Source: Devosia geojensis (lineage in GTDB: Bacteria; Pseudomonadota; Alphaproteobacteria; Rhizobiales; Devosiaceae). From it: a stretch of DNA of 64,000 bases. Shown piece by piece: positions 16,912 through 26,055 of the stretch. The stretch covers positions 1-64,000 of the forward strand of contig NZ_JZEX01000124.1 of the NCBI RefSeq assembly GCF_000969415.1. Direction: 5' to 3'. The notes beneath the pieces are model-generated. The model was not told the DNA's origin, searched no databases, and was given only the letters and a program-made list of their open reading frames with translations. A program made the translations under genes and the position numbers. The number at the start of each line of letters is the position of its first letter. The stretch's first letter is position 1.

Positions 16912-17213
16912 CTAGAACATCGAAACGGTTTTGGCGTCGATTGCGTCGTACTCGGCATGGGTGCCGATGAACTTCAAAAACACCCTCTGCTTCTTGAAGT
17001 CGAAAGCGGCTATGAGCCTGAAGTTGCCGCCAGAGACCTCAAAGCGGGCACGTTCGCTGTTGAGCACCTTCGCCTTTGAAAAGCTCTTGTCACGTCCTGC
17101 ATCGAATACCATTGCGCGCCGCTGACCGTGCCATACCAGTGAACCAGCGCAGGCTGAGCCCTGGGGCGCCGCCGCCAGTAATCTCGAAGATTGCCGTAGG
17201 CGATCGCCCGCAT
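16912..17213 (-). pseudogene. higB: HigB-family toxin, single-base frameshift
   Basis: The toxin is split between two frames. From the ATG at 17213 (RBS AGGGTG) one frame gives MRAIAYGNLRDYWRRRPRAQ and on to SMQDVTRAF; the second frame resumes SKAKVLNSERARFEV and ends FIGTHAEYDAIDAKTV, the conserved HigB_toxin C-terminus. The switch point is a run of four A (plus strand 17079-17082); one more base would restore a continuous ~100-residue HigB-like reading frame. So this is a pseudogene, a phase-variable switch in a short homopolymer, or a sequencing error. Without the shift it would be an mRNA interferase. Confidence 0.8.
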
Positions 17214-17229
17214 TTCGGCACCCTACCAT

Positions 17230-17246
17230 GTTCCCAGAACGGGAAC
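17230..17246. promoter_or_regulatory. Candidate HigA operator
   Basis: GTTCCC-agaac-GGGAAC, a perfect dyad with a 5-nt spacer, 17 bp upstream of the higB start and just past the pyc stop. Autorepression through such a dyad is usual for HigBA systems. Confidence 0.5.
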
Positions 17247-17250
17247 AAGC

Positions 17251-20200
17251 CTACTCGAATCTGACGAGCAGGTCCTTGGCGTCGATCTGGTCGCCGGGCT
17301 TGACCAGCACTTCGGCAACCGTGCCGTCGACCTCGGCGTGGATGGCGGTTTCCATCTTCATGGCTTCGATGGAAAGCAGCACGTCGCCGGCAACGACCGC
17401 CTGGCCGGGCTTGACCGCAAGGGTCGAGATGACGCCGGGCATCGGCGCCCCCACCTGCTTGACGTCGCCTGGCGCCGCCTTGGCGCGCGCGACGACCTCG
17501 CCGGCTTTCAGGCGATCCGGCACGGTGATGGTGCGTGGCTGGCCGTTGAGGTCGAAGAAGACGCGCACCTCGCCCTTCTCGTTGGTCTCGGCGCGCCCGA
17601 GATATTGCAGGACCAGCGTCTTGCCCTTCTCAATATCCACCAGCAGCTCTTCGCCTTCGTGAAGGCCGTAGAAATAGACCGGCGTCGGCAGGACCTCGGT
17701 CGGTCCGTAGTGGTCCTGGGTTTTGGCGAAATCGGTGAAGACCTTGGGATACATGAGGTAGGAGGCGAGGCGGAAGTCGTCGATCTCGAGCCCCGTCTCG
17801 TCGGCGACCTTCTTGCGCTCGGCTTCGAGGTCGACGTCCTTGAGGTAAGAGCCGGGACGCTGCGTCATCGGCTCGCGGCCCTTGAGGACCTTCTTCTGCA
17901 GCGCCGGGGGGAAGCCGCCCGGCGGCTGGCCGAGGTCGCCGGCAAAGAACCCGACGACCGAATCCGGGAAGGCGATGTCGCGGTTGGGGTCCTCGACTTC
18001 GGCGCGGGTCAGGCCTGCCGAAACCATGGCCAGCGCCATGTCGCCGACGACCTTGGACGAGGGCGTGACCTTGACAATGTCGCCGAACATCCGGTTGACG
18101 TCGGCATAGGTCTGCGCCACCTCGTGCCAGCGGCTTTCAAGGCCCAATGAGCGCGCCTGCTCCTTGAGGTTGGTGAACTGGCCGCCCGGCATCTCGTGGA
18201 GGTAGACCTCCGAGGCGCCGCCCTTGAGGTCGCTCTCGAAGGCGCGATACTGGGTGCGCACGGCCTCCCAGTAGAACGAGATCTCGCGGATCGCCTTGGC
18301 GTCGAGCCCGGGATCGCGGTCGGTGTCGGCGAGCGCGGCGACGATCGAGCCCAGCGTCGGCTGGCTGGTGGTGCCCGAGAGCGCGTCCATGGCCGCGTCG
18401 ACCGCGTCCACCCCGGCGGCGACCGCCGCCATCACCGTCGCCGAAGCGGCGCCGGACGTGTCGTGGGTGTGGAGGTGGATCGGCAGGCCGATTTCCTGCT
18501 TCAGGGTCTCGATGAGCTTTTTGGCGGCAGCAGGCTTCAAGAGCCCCGCCATGTCCTTGATGCCGAGGACATGCGCACCGGCAGCCTCAAGTTCCCTGGC
18601 AAGCCCGACATAGTATTTGAGATCGTACTTGGCCCGGTCGGGGTCGAGCATGTCGCCGGTGTAGCAGAGGACGCCCTCGCAGACCTTCTCGGCCTCGATC
18701 ACCGCGTCCATCGAGACGCGCATGTTCTCGACCCAGTTGAGGCAGTCGAAGATGCGGAAGATGTCGACGCCGCCGGCGGCCGCTTGGCGGACGAAGAACC
18801 TGACGACGTTGTCGGGATAGTTGGTGTAGCCCACCCCGTTCGAGCCGCGCAGCAGCATTTGCGTGAGGATATTGGGCGCGCCCTCGCGCACCCGCGCCAG
18901 CCGTTCCCACGGATCCTCGTTGAGGAAGCGCATGGAAACGTCGAACGTCGCCCCGCCCCAGCATTCGAGCGAGAAGAGGTTGGGCAGGCCCCGGCTGTAG
19001 GCGCGCGCGATGCGGGTGATGTCGAAGGAGCGCATGCGGGTGGCGAGCAGCGACTGGTGCGCGTCGCGCATCGTCGTGTCGGTGATGAGCACCCGGTCCT
19101 GCGCCTTCATCCAGCGCGCGAGCCCTTGCGGCCCCTCGCGCTCCAGTACCTGCCGGCTGCCTTCTGTTACGGCGAGCGGGGGATATTCGGGCACCACCGG
19201 CTCGACGGCGTCAGCCGGCGGGCGGGGCCGGTCGCGCACTTCCGGATGCCCGTTGACGGTGACGTCGGCGACATAGGTCAGGAGCTTCGTCGCCCGGTCC
19301 TTGCGCCGCTTGATGTCGAAGAGCTCGGGGGTCGTGTCGATGAAGCGCGTCGTATAGCGGTTCGAGACGAAATCGGGATGGGTGATGACGTTCTCGAGGA
19401 AAGCCAGGTTCGTCGACACCCCCCGGATGCGGAACTCGCGGAGCGCCCGGTGCATGCGCGCGATGGCTTCCTCGGGGGTCGGGGCCCAGCAGGTGACTTT
19501 TTCGAGCAGAGGATCGTAGTAGCGGGTGATGACCGCGCCGGCATAGGCCGTGCCGCCGTCGAGGCGCACGCCAAAGCCGGTGGCGCCGCGATAGGCGGTG
19601 ATGCGGCCATAGTCGGGAATGAAGTTCTCTTCCGGATCCTCGGTCGTCACCCGGCATTGGATGGCATGGCCGTGGAGCTTGATGTCTTCCTGCTTCGGCA
19701 CGCCCGATTCCGGGGTGCCGATGACGGCGCCGTCGAGCGCATGGATCTGCGCCTTGACGATGTCGATGCCGGTGACCTCTTCGGTCACCGTATGCTCGAC
19801 CTGGATGCGCGGATTGACCTCGATGAAGTAGAAATCGTCGCTGTCGGCATCCATCAGGAATTCGACGGTGCCGGCGCCGCGGTAGTTGGCGGCCTTGCCC
19901 AGCCGCACGGCCGCCTCGGTGAGCTTGCCGCGTACCTCTTCCGACATATAGGGCGCCGGCGCGCGCTCGACGACCTTCTGGTTGCGCCGCTGCACCGAGC
20001 AGTCGCGCTCGAAGAGATGGACGAGGTTGCCGTGATCGTCGCCGATCAATTGCACCTCAACGTGGCGGGCGCGCTCGACCAGTTTTTCGAGATACATCTC
20101 GTCCTTGCCGAACGCGGCCTTGGCCTCGCGCTTGCCTTCCGAGACTTCGGAGCGCAGGTCCTTCTCGTTCATGATGCGGCGCATGCCGCGTCCGCCCCCG

Positions 20201-20691
20201 CCCCAGGAGGCCTTGAGCATCAAAGGGTAACCGATTTCGGCGGCCATCTTCGCCACTTCATCGAGGTCGTCGGGCAGGGCATCGGTCGCGGGCACCACCG
20301 GCACGCCGGCCTTGATCGCCATGTTGCGGGCGGCGACCTTGTTGCCGAGGTCGCGCATGGTCTGCGCGCGCGGCCCGATGAAGATGATGCCGGCATCCTC
20401 GCAGGCATCGGCGAACTCGGGGCTTTCCGACAGGAGCCCATAGCCCGGATGGATGGCGTCCGCCCCCGAGATGCGCGCGATGCGGATATATTCGTCGATC
20501 TGCAGATAGGCTTCGACCGGCCCCTTGCCCTTGCCGATGAGATAAGCCTCGTCCGCCTTGAAGCGGTGGAGCGCCAGCTTGTCCTCCTCGGCGAAGACCG
20601 CGACGGTCTTGAGGCCGAGCTCGTTGGCGGCACGAAACACCCGGATGGCGATTTCGCTGCGGTTGGCGACGAGAATCTTCTTGATCGGCAT
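17251..20691 (-). CDS. pyc: Pyruvate carboxylase
   Basis: A 1146-residue biotin enzyme making oxaloacetate from pyruvate, the anaplerotic feed to the TCA cycle. Three parts are visible in order. The biotin carboxylase half starts KKILVANRSEIAIRVFRAA and contains KASWGGGGRGMRRI (ATP grasp). The carboxyltransferase domain (from about residue 535) has TDTTMRDAHQSLLATRMR with the metal site. The biotinyl domain ends the protein with SIEAMKMETAIHAEV, the lysine of EAMKME carrying biotin. The length is standard (1145-1155). Monocistronic; the higBA genes follow downstream. Confidence 0.97.
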   Translation of the reverse strand: MPIKKILVANRSEIAIRVFRAANELGLKTVAVFAEEDKLALHRFKADEAYLIGKGKGPVEAYLQIDEYIRIARISGADAIHPGYGLLSESPEFADACEDAGIIFIGPRAQTMRDLGNKVAARNMAIKAGVPVVPATDALPDDLDEVAKMAAEIGYPLMLKASWGGGGRGMRRIMNEKDLRSEVSEGKREAKAAFGKDEMYLEKLVERARHVEVQLIGDDHGNLVHLFERDCSVQRRNQKVVERAPAPYMSEEVRGKLTEAAVRLGKAANYRGAGTVEFLMDADSDDFYFIEVNPRIQVEHTVTEEVTGIDIVKAQIHALDGAVIGTPESGVPKQEDIKLHGHAIQCRVTTEDPEENFIPDYGRITAYRGATGFGVRLDGGTAYAGAVITRYYDPLLEKVTCWAPTPEEAIARMHRALREFRIRGVSTNLAFLENVITHPDFVSNRYTTRFIDTTPELFDIKRRKDRATKLLTYVADVTVNGHPEVRDRPRPPADAVEPVVPEYPPLAVTEGSRQVLEREGPQGLARWMKAQDRVLITDTTMRDAHQSLLATRMRSFDITRIARAYSRGLPNLFSLECWGGATFDVSMRFLNEDPWERLARVREGAPNILTQMLLRGSNGVGYTNYPDNVVRFFVRQAAAGGVDIFRIFDCLNWVENMRVSMDAVIEAEKVCEGVLCYTGDMLDPDRAKYDLKYYVGLARELEAAGAHVLGIKDMAGLLKPAAAKKLIETLKQEIGLPIHLHTHDTSGAASATVMAAVAAGVDAVDAAMDALSGTTSQPTLGSIVAALADTDRDPGLDAKAIREISFYWEAVRTQYRAFESDLKGGASEVYLHEMPGGQFTNLKEQARSLGLESRWHEVAQTYADVNRMFGDIVKVTPSSKVVGDMALAMVSAGLTRAEVEDPNRDIAFPDSVVGFFAGDLGQPPGGFPPALQKKVLKGREPMTQRPGSYLKDVDLEAERKKVADETGLEIDDFRLASYLMYPKVFTDFAKTQDHYGPTEVLPTPVYFYGLHEGEELLVDIEKGKTLVLQYLGRAETNEKGEVRVFFDLNGQPRTITVPDRLKAGEVVARAKAAPGDVKQVGAPMPGVISTLAVKPGQAVVAGDVLLSIEAMKMETAIHAEVDGTVAEVLVKPGDQIDAKDLLVRFE

Positions 20692-20774
20692 GAATCTGTC
20701 CCGAGCAATGAGGCAGGAAGGGCGACCGCGCCCGGCTCGTTTATCCGGCCCGGCGTCGCCGCTCGGGCGAAAGC

Positions 20775-21191
20775 TTATTTCTGGCTGAGGTGCCCGGCCA
20801 GATGGCTCATGTCATAGCCCGCATGCGCGGCCTGGCCGATGATCTCGCTGGCTTCCATCTCGCCTGCCTGCGACAGGGCCCAGAGCGTGGTCGAGCGCGT
20901 GCCCGAGCGGCAGAAGGCGAAGACCGGGCCCTCGCTGGCATCGAGCGCCGCCTTGGTCTTCTCGACCATCTCGGCGGTGACGCCATCGCGCCCGAGCGGA
21001 ATGTGATGGTAGGCAAGGCCCGCGGCCCTGGCTGCCGCCTCGACCTCGGCAGCCGCCGGCTGGTCGGGCGCCTCACCGTCCGGCCGGTTGTTGATGATGG
21101 TGGTGAAGCCCTCAGCCTTCAGCGTTGCGATGTCCTCGGGCGAAATCTGGCCCGACACGCTAATATGATCGTTGATCCGCTTCACGTCCAA
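20775..21191 (-). CDS. TIGR01244 family phosphatase-like / sulfurtransferase protein
   Basis: A 138-residue protein that begins MDVKRINDHISVSGQISPED. It has ATLKAEGFTTIINNRPDGE and the active-site loop FAFCRSGTRST, a Cx5R motif of dual-specificity phosphatases (DUF442/TIGR01244, the domain also fused to beta-lactamase-like Blh proteins). In alphaproteobacteria related proteins are implicated in sulfide handling and biofilm control. It lies 83 bp upstream of pyc on the same strand and may share its transcript. Actual substrate unknown. Confidence 0.82.
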   Translation of the reverse strand: MDVKRINDHISVSGQISPEDIATLKAEGFTTIINNRPDGEAPDQPAAAEVEAAARAAGLAYHHIPLGRDGVTAEMVEKTKAALDASEGPVFAFCRSGTRSTTLWALSQAGEMEASEIIGQAAHAGYDMSHLAGHLSQK

Positions 21192-21281
21192 GGCGCCTAC
21201 TCCCGTTCAACCGGCCCGTATTGTGCGCGCCTTTATATCCACCGGGGCGATTGCGACGCAACTGCGACGTTGGGCGAAGGC

Positions 21282-22802
21282 TCACGCCGCGGCGGCAGCC
21301 ACCGCCGAGGCGAGACGCGCCAGGGGTTGCGGGCGGCCGAGATGGTAACCCTGGAAGCCCGTGCAGCCGGCAGCCTTGAGCAGCGTCAGCTGCGTCTCGG
21401 TCTCGACGCCTTCGGCCACCACCTCGACCGGCAGCGAGCGGGCAATCTCGCAGATAGCCGAGACGATCATGGCGTCGACCCGGTTCTCGCCGATATTGGC
21501 GACATAGGTGCGGTCGATCTTGATGACGTCGAAGGCGAAGCGTCTGAGATAGTAGAGGCTGGCGTGGCCCGCCCCGAAATCGTCGATGGCGACGCGGACG
21601 CCGAGCGCGCGCAGCCGGGCGAGGTTGGCGAGCTCCACGTCGCCGGCGAGCAGCGGCACGCTCTCGGTGATCTCGACCGTGACCTTCTTCGGGTCGGCGG
21701 CGCGTTCGGCAAGGATGGCAGCGAACCGCTCGACGAAATCGGTGCGGCGCAACTGCACCGGCGAGACGTTGACACCGACGGCGCCGAGCTGCGGCAGGTC
21801 GCCCAGCGCCCGGCGCAGCACCCACTCGCCCAGCTTGTCGATGAGGTCGCTCTGCTCGGCGATGCCGATGAAATCGGCCGGCGAGATCATGCCGCGCACC
21901 TTGTGCTGCCAGCGCACCAGGGCTTCGTAGGAGGTGACGGTCGTTCCGTCGGCGGCGAGGATCGGCTGGTAGTGGAGCGCGAGCTCGTTGAGGAGGATCG
22001 CGGCGCGCAGTTCGCGCTCGACGAACCGCCGGTGCCGCTCGTCGCCGAGCATGTCGGGCTCGAAGGCGACGATCGAGCGCCGCCCGGCGCGCTTGCCGGC
22101 ATAGAGGGCGAGGTCGGCCTTGGAGATGAGATCGCTGACATCGCTGGCGTCCTGCGGCATGACCGCAAGGCCGATGGTGGCCGAGAGCCGCACCGGCCGG
22201 CCCGCGATATGGATCGGCTGGTCGAGCCGGTCGAGAAGCTCGGTGCCGATGCGCTTCAAGGCCGCCTTGTTGTCGTGGCCGAGGATGGCGACGCCGAACT
22301 CGTCGCCACCGAGCCGGCCGATAATGGCGTCGGGCATCAGCGACTTGAGGGTGCGCACCAGATGCACCAGCGCGATGTCCCCGGCTCCGTGGCCATGGGT
22401 ATCGTTGAGCACCTTGAGGTTGTCCATGTCGACCTGCAGGTAGCTGACGGCCTGGCGGGCGCGGAAGTGCACGTGCTGGCCGAGCTGGTCGATGAAATAG
22501 GAGCGGTTTAGGGCGCCGGTCAGCGCGTCGCTGTTGGCCGCCTCCAGCACCGCGTTCTTGGCCGCATCGACGAGCGCGACCCGGCGGCGGAGCGCGCCGT
22601 AGCCGGCGCGGATGGTGATGAGCAGGCCCGCCACGAGCAGGGCCATGATGGCATGGAGGACATCGATCGAGCGGTCGCGCCCGAAGCCGATGACGAGCGC
22701 GGCAAGGCAGAAGACCAAGAGCGCTCCGATCAGCACCGCCGCATTGATCGCGACCCCGCGATAGACATCGAGGACGCTGGAAAGACTTCTGTCGCCACGC
22801 AT
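21282..22802 (-). CDS. GGDEF-EAL cyclic-di-GMP protein with N-terminal membrane anchor
   Basis: A 506-residue c-di-GMP turnover protein. Two membrane helices (about residues 18-40 and 50-72) precede the domains. The diguanylate cyclase domain (about 95-250) has an intact RLGGDEFGVAIL active site. The phosphodiesterase domain (about 260-500) starts with YEALVRW, so the EAL motif is present, and later has VKVTVEITES, VAIDDFGAGHASLYYLRRFAFDVIKIDR and GVETETQLTLLKAAGCTGFQGYHLG, the catalytic and loop-6 blocks. Both activities could work. The ATG at 22802 was chosen; a TTG at 22871 is the alternative. No sensor domain is seen apart from the membrane part. Confidence 0.93.
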   Translation of the reverse strand: MRGDRSLSSVLDVYRGVAINAAVLIGALLVFCLAALVIGFGRDRSIDVLHAIMALLVAGLLITIRAGYGALRRRVALVDAAKNAVLEAANSDALTGALNRSYFIDQLGQHVHFRARQAVSYLQVDMDNLKVLNDTHGHGAGDIALVHLVRTLKSLMPDAIIGRLGGDEFGVAILGHDNKAALKRIGTELLDRLDQPIHIAGRPVRLSATIGLAVMPQDASDVSDLISKADLALYAGKRAGRRSIVAFEPDMLGDERHRRFVERELRAAILLNELALHYQPILAADGTTVTSYEALVRWQHKVRGMISPADFIGIAEQSDLIDKLGEWVLRRALGDLPQLGAVGVNVSPVQLRRTDFVERFAAILAERAADPKKVTVEITESVPLLAGDVELANLARLRALGVRVAIDDFGAGHASLYYLRRFAFDVIKIDRTYVANIGENRVDAMIVSAICEIARSLPVEVVAEGVETETQLTLLKAAGCTGFQGYHLGRPQPLARLASAVAAAAA

Positions 22803-23019
22803 TCCATTCCGCCGGTTCTGGGCACCGAAGAGGCAAGACGGTTCTCCGCCCGCCGCCACTCTATGCCGCAAAGTATGAAGGCGATCTGAATCGCGTTCAG
22901 AAAAACTTTACATTACAAATGGTTAGGATAAAAACGGCGAAGGATAGCCATCCTCGATGACAGTTTGCTGACACGCGCAAAGGCGCGTCCGGAGCTGGTT
23001 AACACGCGGTTGCCGTGAC

Positions 23020-24387
23020 CTAGCCGAGGAGCTGCAGGGCAAGGCCGGCGGCCCCGGTCAGGGCGAGCACCGGCACGATGCCGAACTTGAAGCCGACGAG
23101 CAGGACGCCGGCCGCAAGGCTGAGGGCGAGGGCTGCCGGATCGAGGCTCGCCCAGTCGGGCCATGTGAGCCGCATGGGCCCGACCGAGCGTTCGCCGATG
23201 GACCGGAAAACCACGTGCAGGCCGAACCAGATGGCGAGGTTGAGGATGACGCCGACAACGGCCGCGGTGATGGCCGACAGCGCGCCCGAGAGCGGCCGGT
23301 TGTCCCGCAGCCGCTCCATGAACGGTGCGCCGAGGAAGATCCAGAGGAAGCTCGGAACGAACGTGACCCAGGCCGCCAGGAACCCGCCGAGAAGCCCGCC
23401 GGCGACGGGGTCGAGCCCCATGGGCGCGCGGAAACCGGCGAGGAACCCGACGAAGGTCAGGACCAGCACCAGCGGTCCCGGCGTCGTCTCGGCAAGCGCC
23501 AGCCCGTCGAGCATCTCGCCGGGCGCAAGCCAGCCATGGGCCTCCACCGCCTGCTGGGCGACATAGGCGAGAACCGCATAGGCGCCCCCGAAGGTGACGA
23601 CCGCCATCTGCGAGAAGAACCCCATGATCGCCGCAAAGCTCGACTGCCAGCCGAAGAGCGGCACGACGAGAACGAGCGGCGCCGCCCACACTGCCGCCCA
23701 GACGAGTCCCGTGCGCAGCACCGCCAGCGGCGTTTCGGTCGGCGCGCGCCAGTCCTCGCCGATGAGCGAGGGCGCATCGGGCGCGGCTGCCGCATGCGCC
23801 CGGCTCGGCGCGAGAAGGTCGGGGCGCAGGCGCGTGCCGAAATAGCCGAAGATACCGGCCGAGAGGACGACGACCGGGAACGGCACGGAAAAGACGAAAA
23901 GGGCAAGGAACGCGAAAGCGGCGATGGCGACCATCAGCCCGTTCTTCAAGGCGCGCCGTCCGACGCGGATGACCGCGTCGACGACGATGGCGAGGACCGC
24001 CGCCTTCAATCCGAAGAACACCGCCTCGAGCCAGCCGGTCTGGTGGAAGAGTGAATAGGCAAGACTCAGGGCCAGCATGACGACGAGCCCCGGCAGCACG
24101 AACAGCGCGCCCGCCGCGACGCCCCCGCGCCAGCCATGCAGCAGCCAGCCGATATAGGTCGCAAGCTGCTGCGCCTCGGGCCCCGGCAGCAGCATGCAGT
24201 AGTTGAGCGCGTGCAGGAACCGGCTTTCCGAGATCCAGCGCTTCTCCTCGACGAGCATGCGGTGCATCAGGGCGATCTGCCCGGCCGGGCCGCCAAAGCT
24301 CAGCACGCCGATGGCGAGCCAGACACGCAACGCCTCGCCGAAGCCGGGGTGGGGCGGCGCGCCCGTTTCACTGTTCTTCATCCCCAT
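23020..24387 (-). CDS. chrA: Chromate transporter ChrA
   Basis: A 455-residue bidomain CHR-family efflux pump. Each half begins with the CHR signature: FGEALRVWLAIGVLSFGGPAGQIALMHRM at the N-terminus and MGFFSQMAVVTFGGAYAVLAYVAQQAV in the second half. About ten hydrophobic helices can be drawn. ChrA exports chromate from the cytoplasm using the proton gradient. No chrB regulator is next to it. The frame runs 36 codons upstream of the ATG at 24387, but the conserved region and GGCGG site favour 24387. Confidence 0.92.
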   Translation of the reverse strand: MGMKNSETGAPPHPGFGEALRVWLAIGVLSFGGPAGQIALMHRMLVEEKRWISESRFLHALNYCMLLPGPEAQQLATYIGWLLHGWRGGVAAGALFVLPGLVVMLALSLAYSLFHQTGWLEAVFFGLKAAVLAIVVDAVIRVGRRALKNGLMVAIAAFAFLALFVFSVPFPVVVLSAGIFGYFGTRLRPDLLAPSRAHAAAAPDAPSLIGEDWRAPTETPLAVLRTGLVWAAVWAAPLVLVVPLFGWQSSFAAIMGFFSQMAVVTFGGAYAVLAYVAQQAVEAHGWLAPGEMLDGLALAETTPGPLVLVLTFVGFLAGFRAPMGLDPVAGGLLGGFLAAWVTFVPSFLWIFLGAPFMERLRDNRPLSGALSAITAAVVGVILNLAIWFGLHVVFRSIGERSVGPMRLTWPDWASLDPAALALSLAAGVLLVGFKFGIVPVLALTGAAGLALQLLG

Positions 24388-24780
24388 ACCGCCGAACCGT
24401 TTTGCCGGAGCGGCAGGAGATGGATTCACCTCGTCATAGTCAACCACCCGCCCGGCAGACGGACGGACCGCTCGCAATACCAGGAGGTTTTCCACAAGGA
24501 GCCGGCGCGTATAATCCCAGCAATTCCGGGCGATTCGACAGTATCATGCCATATTTCGATCGCGCGGATGACAACTGCCGAAATCACATTTTGGCAATTT
24601 TGCGGTTGAAACAGGCCGCATCGGCACCTATTGTCCCGGTCGACACTCATATGATTGCAGATGAACGGGGCCGAGATCGACACCGATTTCGGCGTTGTTC
24701 TTTTCTGTGCTCGATATCGAACAATGATATTGGCATTCGCCAGAACTTTATTGGCGGAGCGCCTCCCAAAAAGAGGACAA
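24388..24780. promoter_or_regulatory. Long AT-richer leader before proVWX
   Basis: A 393-bp gene-free gap between divergent chrA and proV. It is visibly richer in A/T than the neighbours. Two dyads stand out: GCCGAGATCG-N4-CGATTTCGGC (24670-24693, one mismatch) and TGCTCGAT-ATCGAACA (24708-24723, one mismatch), the second 57 bp before proV. AAGAGGACAA is the proV ribosome-binding site. An in-frame extension of proV to 24655 exists but lacks ATP-binding family similarity. Osmotic control of betaine transporters makes an operator here plausible. Confidence 0.45.
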
Positions 24781-26055
24781 ATGGCAGCCAAGTTAACAGT
24801 CGAGAACGTCTACAAGATCTTCGGGAACGATCCCGCCGGGGCGTTGGAGCGCCTCGCGAACGGCCAGAGCAAGGAAGAGATTTTTCATGAGACCGGCCAG
24901 ACGGTCGGCGTGCAGGACGCCAGTTTTACCGTCGAGGAAGGCCAGATCTTCGTCGTCATGGGACTCTCGGGCTCCGGCAAATCGACGCTGGTGCGCATGC
25001 TCAACGGCCTCATCAAGCCGAGCTCGGGGCGCATTCTCATCGACGCCGATGACGTCGCGAGCGCCGCACCCGATGCGCTGCGCCGTATCCGGCGCGAGAA
25101 GATCGCCATGGTCTTCCAGCACTTCGCGCTCTTTCCCCACAGGACCATCGCCGAGAACGCCGCCTATGGCCTCAAGGTCAAGGGCGTGCCCGCCGCCGAG
25201 CGGCGCCGGCGAGCGCTCGCCGCACTCGAGCAGGTCGGGCTCACCGCCTGGGCCGACAGCTATCCCTCCGACCTCTCGGGCGGCATGCAGCAGCGCGTCG
25301 GCCTCGCCCGGGGCCTGGCGACCGATCCGCAGATCCTGCTGATGGACGAACCCTTCGGGGCTCTCGACCCGCTGATCCGGCGCGAGATGCAGGACGAGCT
25401 GGTCGTCCTCCAGAAGACGCTGAAGAAGACCATCGTCTTCATCACCCACGATCTCAACGAGGCCCTGCTGCTCGGCGACAGGATCGCCATCATGAAGGAC
25501 GGGCGCTTCGTGCAGGTCGGCACCGCCCAGGAGATCGTCTCCGAACCGGCCGACGACTACGTCGCCGCGTTCGTCGCCGATATCGACAGGGGACGCGTGT
25601 TCACCGCCGAGGACGTCTGCAACGATCCGGCGCCGGTCAAGCTCGGCGAGAGCACCGCAGAGGACGCCATGCGCGCCATGGAAGATCTCAACCGCAACGC
25701 GCTCCACGTGGTGGACGAGAAGGACAAGCTCGTCGGCGTCGTGACCTATCAGGACCTAGCCGCAGCGACCCTCGACAACGGCGCGCCCGATCCAGTGCTC
25801 GAAGAGGTGATGATCACCGATTACCCGACGGCGGACGCCGGCCAGCAGCTCAACGAGCTTTATGGTCCCGCGAGCGCCGGGCTGCCGATCGCCGTCACCG
25901 ACGGGAAGGACCGCCTGGTGGGCGTGGTCGAGCCCGAAGCCGTGTTCGCCCAGCTTTCGGGCGAAGAGAACGGCGCCACGCCGGATGCACCGGCGGCTCC
26001 CCAAACACCCCAACCCGCAAAGCAGGACAAGCAAGAGGAGCGCGCGCATGTTTAG
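24781..26055 (+). CDS. proV: Glycine betaine/proline ABC transporter ATP-binding protein
   Basis: A 424-residue ATPase of an osmoprotectant importer. The start MAAKLTVENVYKIFGNDP is followed by the ATP-binding motifs: Walker A MGLSGSGKSTLVRMLNG, signature LSGGMQQRVGLARGLA and Walker B QILLMDEPFGALDPL. FQHFALFPHRTI is the Q loop. The C-terminal 150 residues carry a CBS-domain pair (from about 285), as in ProV/OpuAA, with VVDEKDKLVGVVTYQDL and VTDGKDRLVGVVEPEAV. It overlaps proW by 8 bp. The last ~25 residues are Pro/Ala-rich. Confidence 0.95.
   Translation: MAAKLTVENVYKIFGNDPAGALERLANGQSKEEIFHETGQTVGVQDASFTVEEGQIFVVMGLSGSGKSTLVRMLNGLIKPSSGRILIDADDVASAAPDALRRIRREKIAMVFQHFALFPHRTIAENAAYGLKVKGVPAAERRRRALAALEQVGLTAWADSYPSDLSGGMQQRVGLARGLATDPQILLMDEPFGALDPLIRREMQDELVVLQKTLKKTIVFITHDLNEALLLGDRIAIMKDGRFVQVGTAQEIVSEPADDYVAAFVADIDRGRVFTAEDVCNDPAPVKLGESTAEDAMRAMEDLNRNALHVVDEKDKLVGVVTYQDLAAATLDNGAPDPVLEEVMITDYPTADAGQQLNELYGPASAGLPIAVTDGKDRLVGVVEPEAVFAQLSGEENGATPDAPAAPQTPQPAKQDKQEERAHV

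Noticed and set aside
17079..17082. Programmed ribosomal frameshift in higB
   Set aside because: The run is only four bases and no stimulatory stem or internal Shine-Dalgarno was evident; mutation, slippage variation or sequence error are likelier. Kept as a finding, not as a programmed shift.
18196..20817. Very long open frame (873 codons) on the plus strand
   Set aside because: It lies antisense to pyruvate carboxylase. High GC with biased third positions leaves long open antisense frames; it has no recognisable motif.
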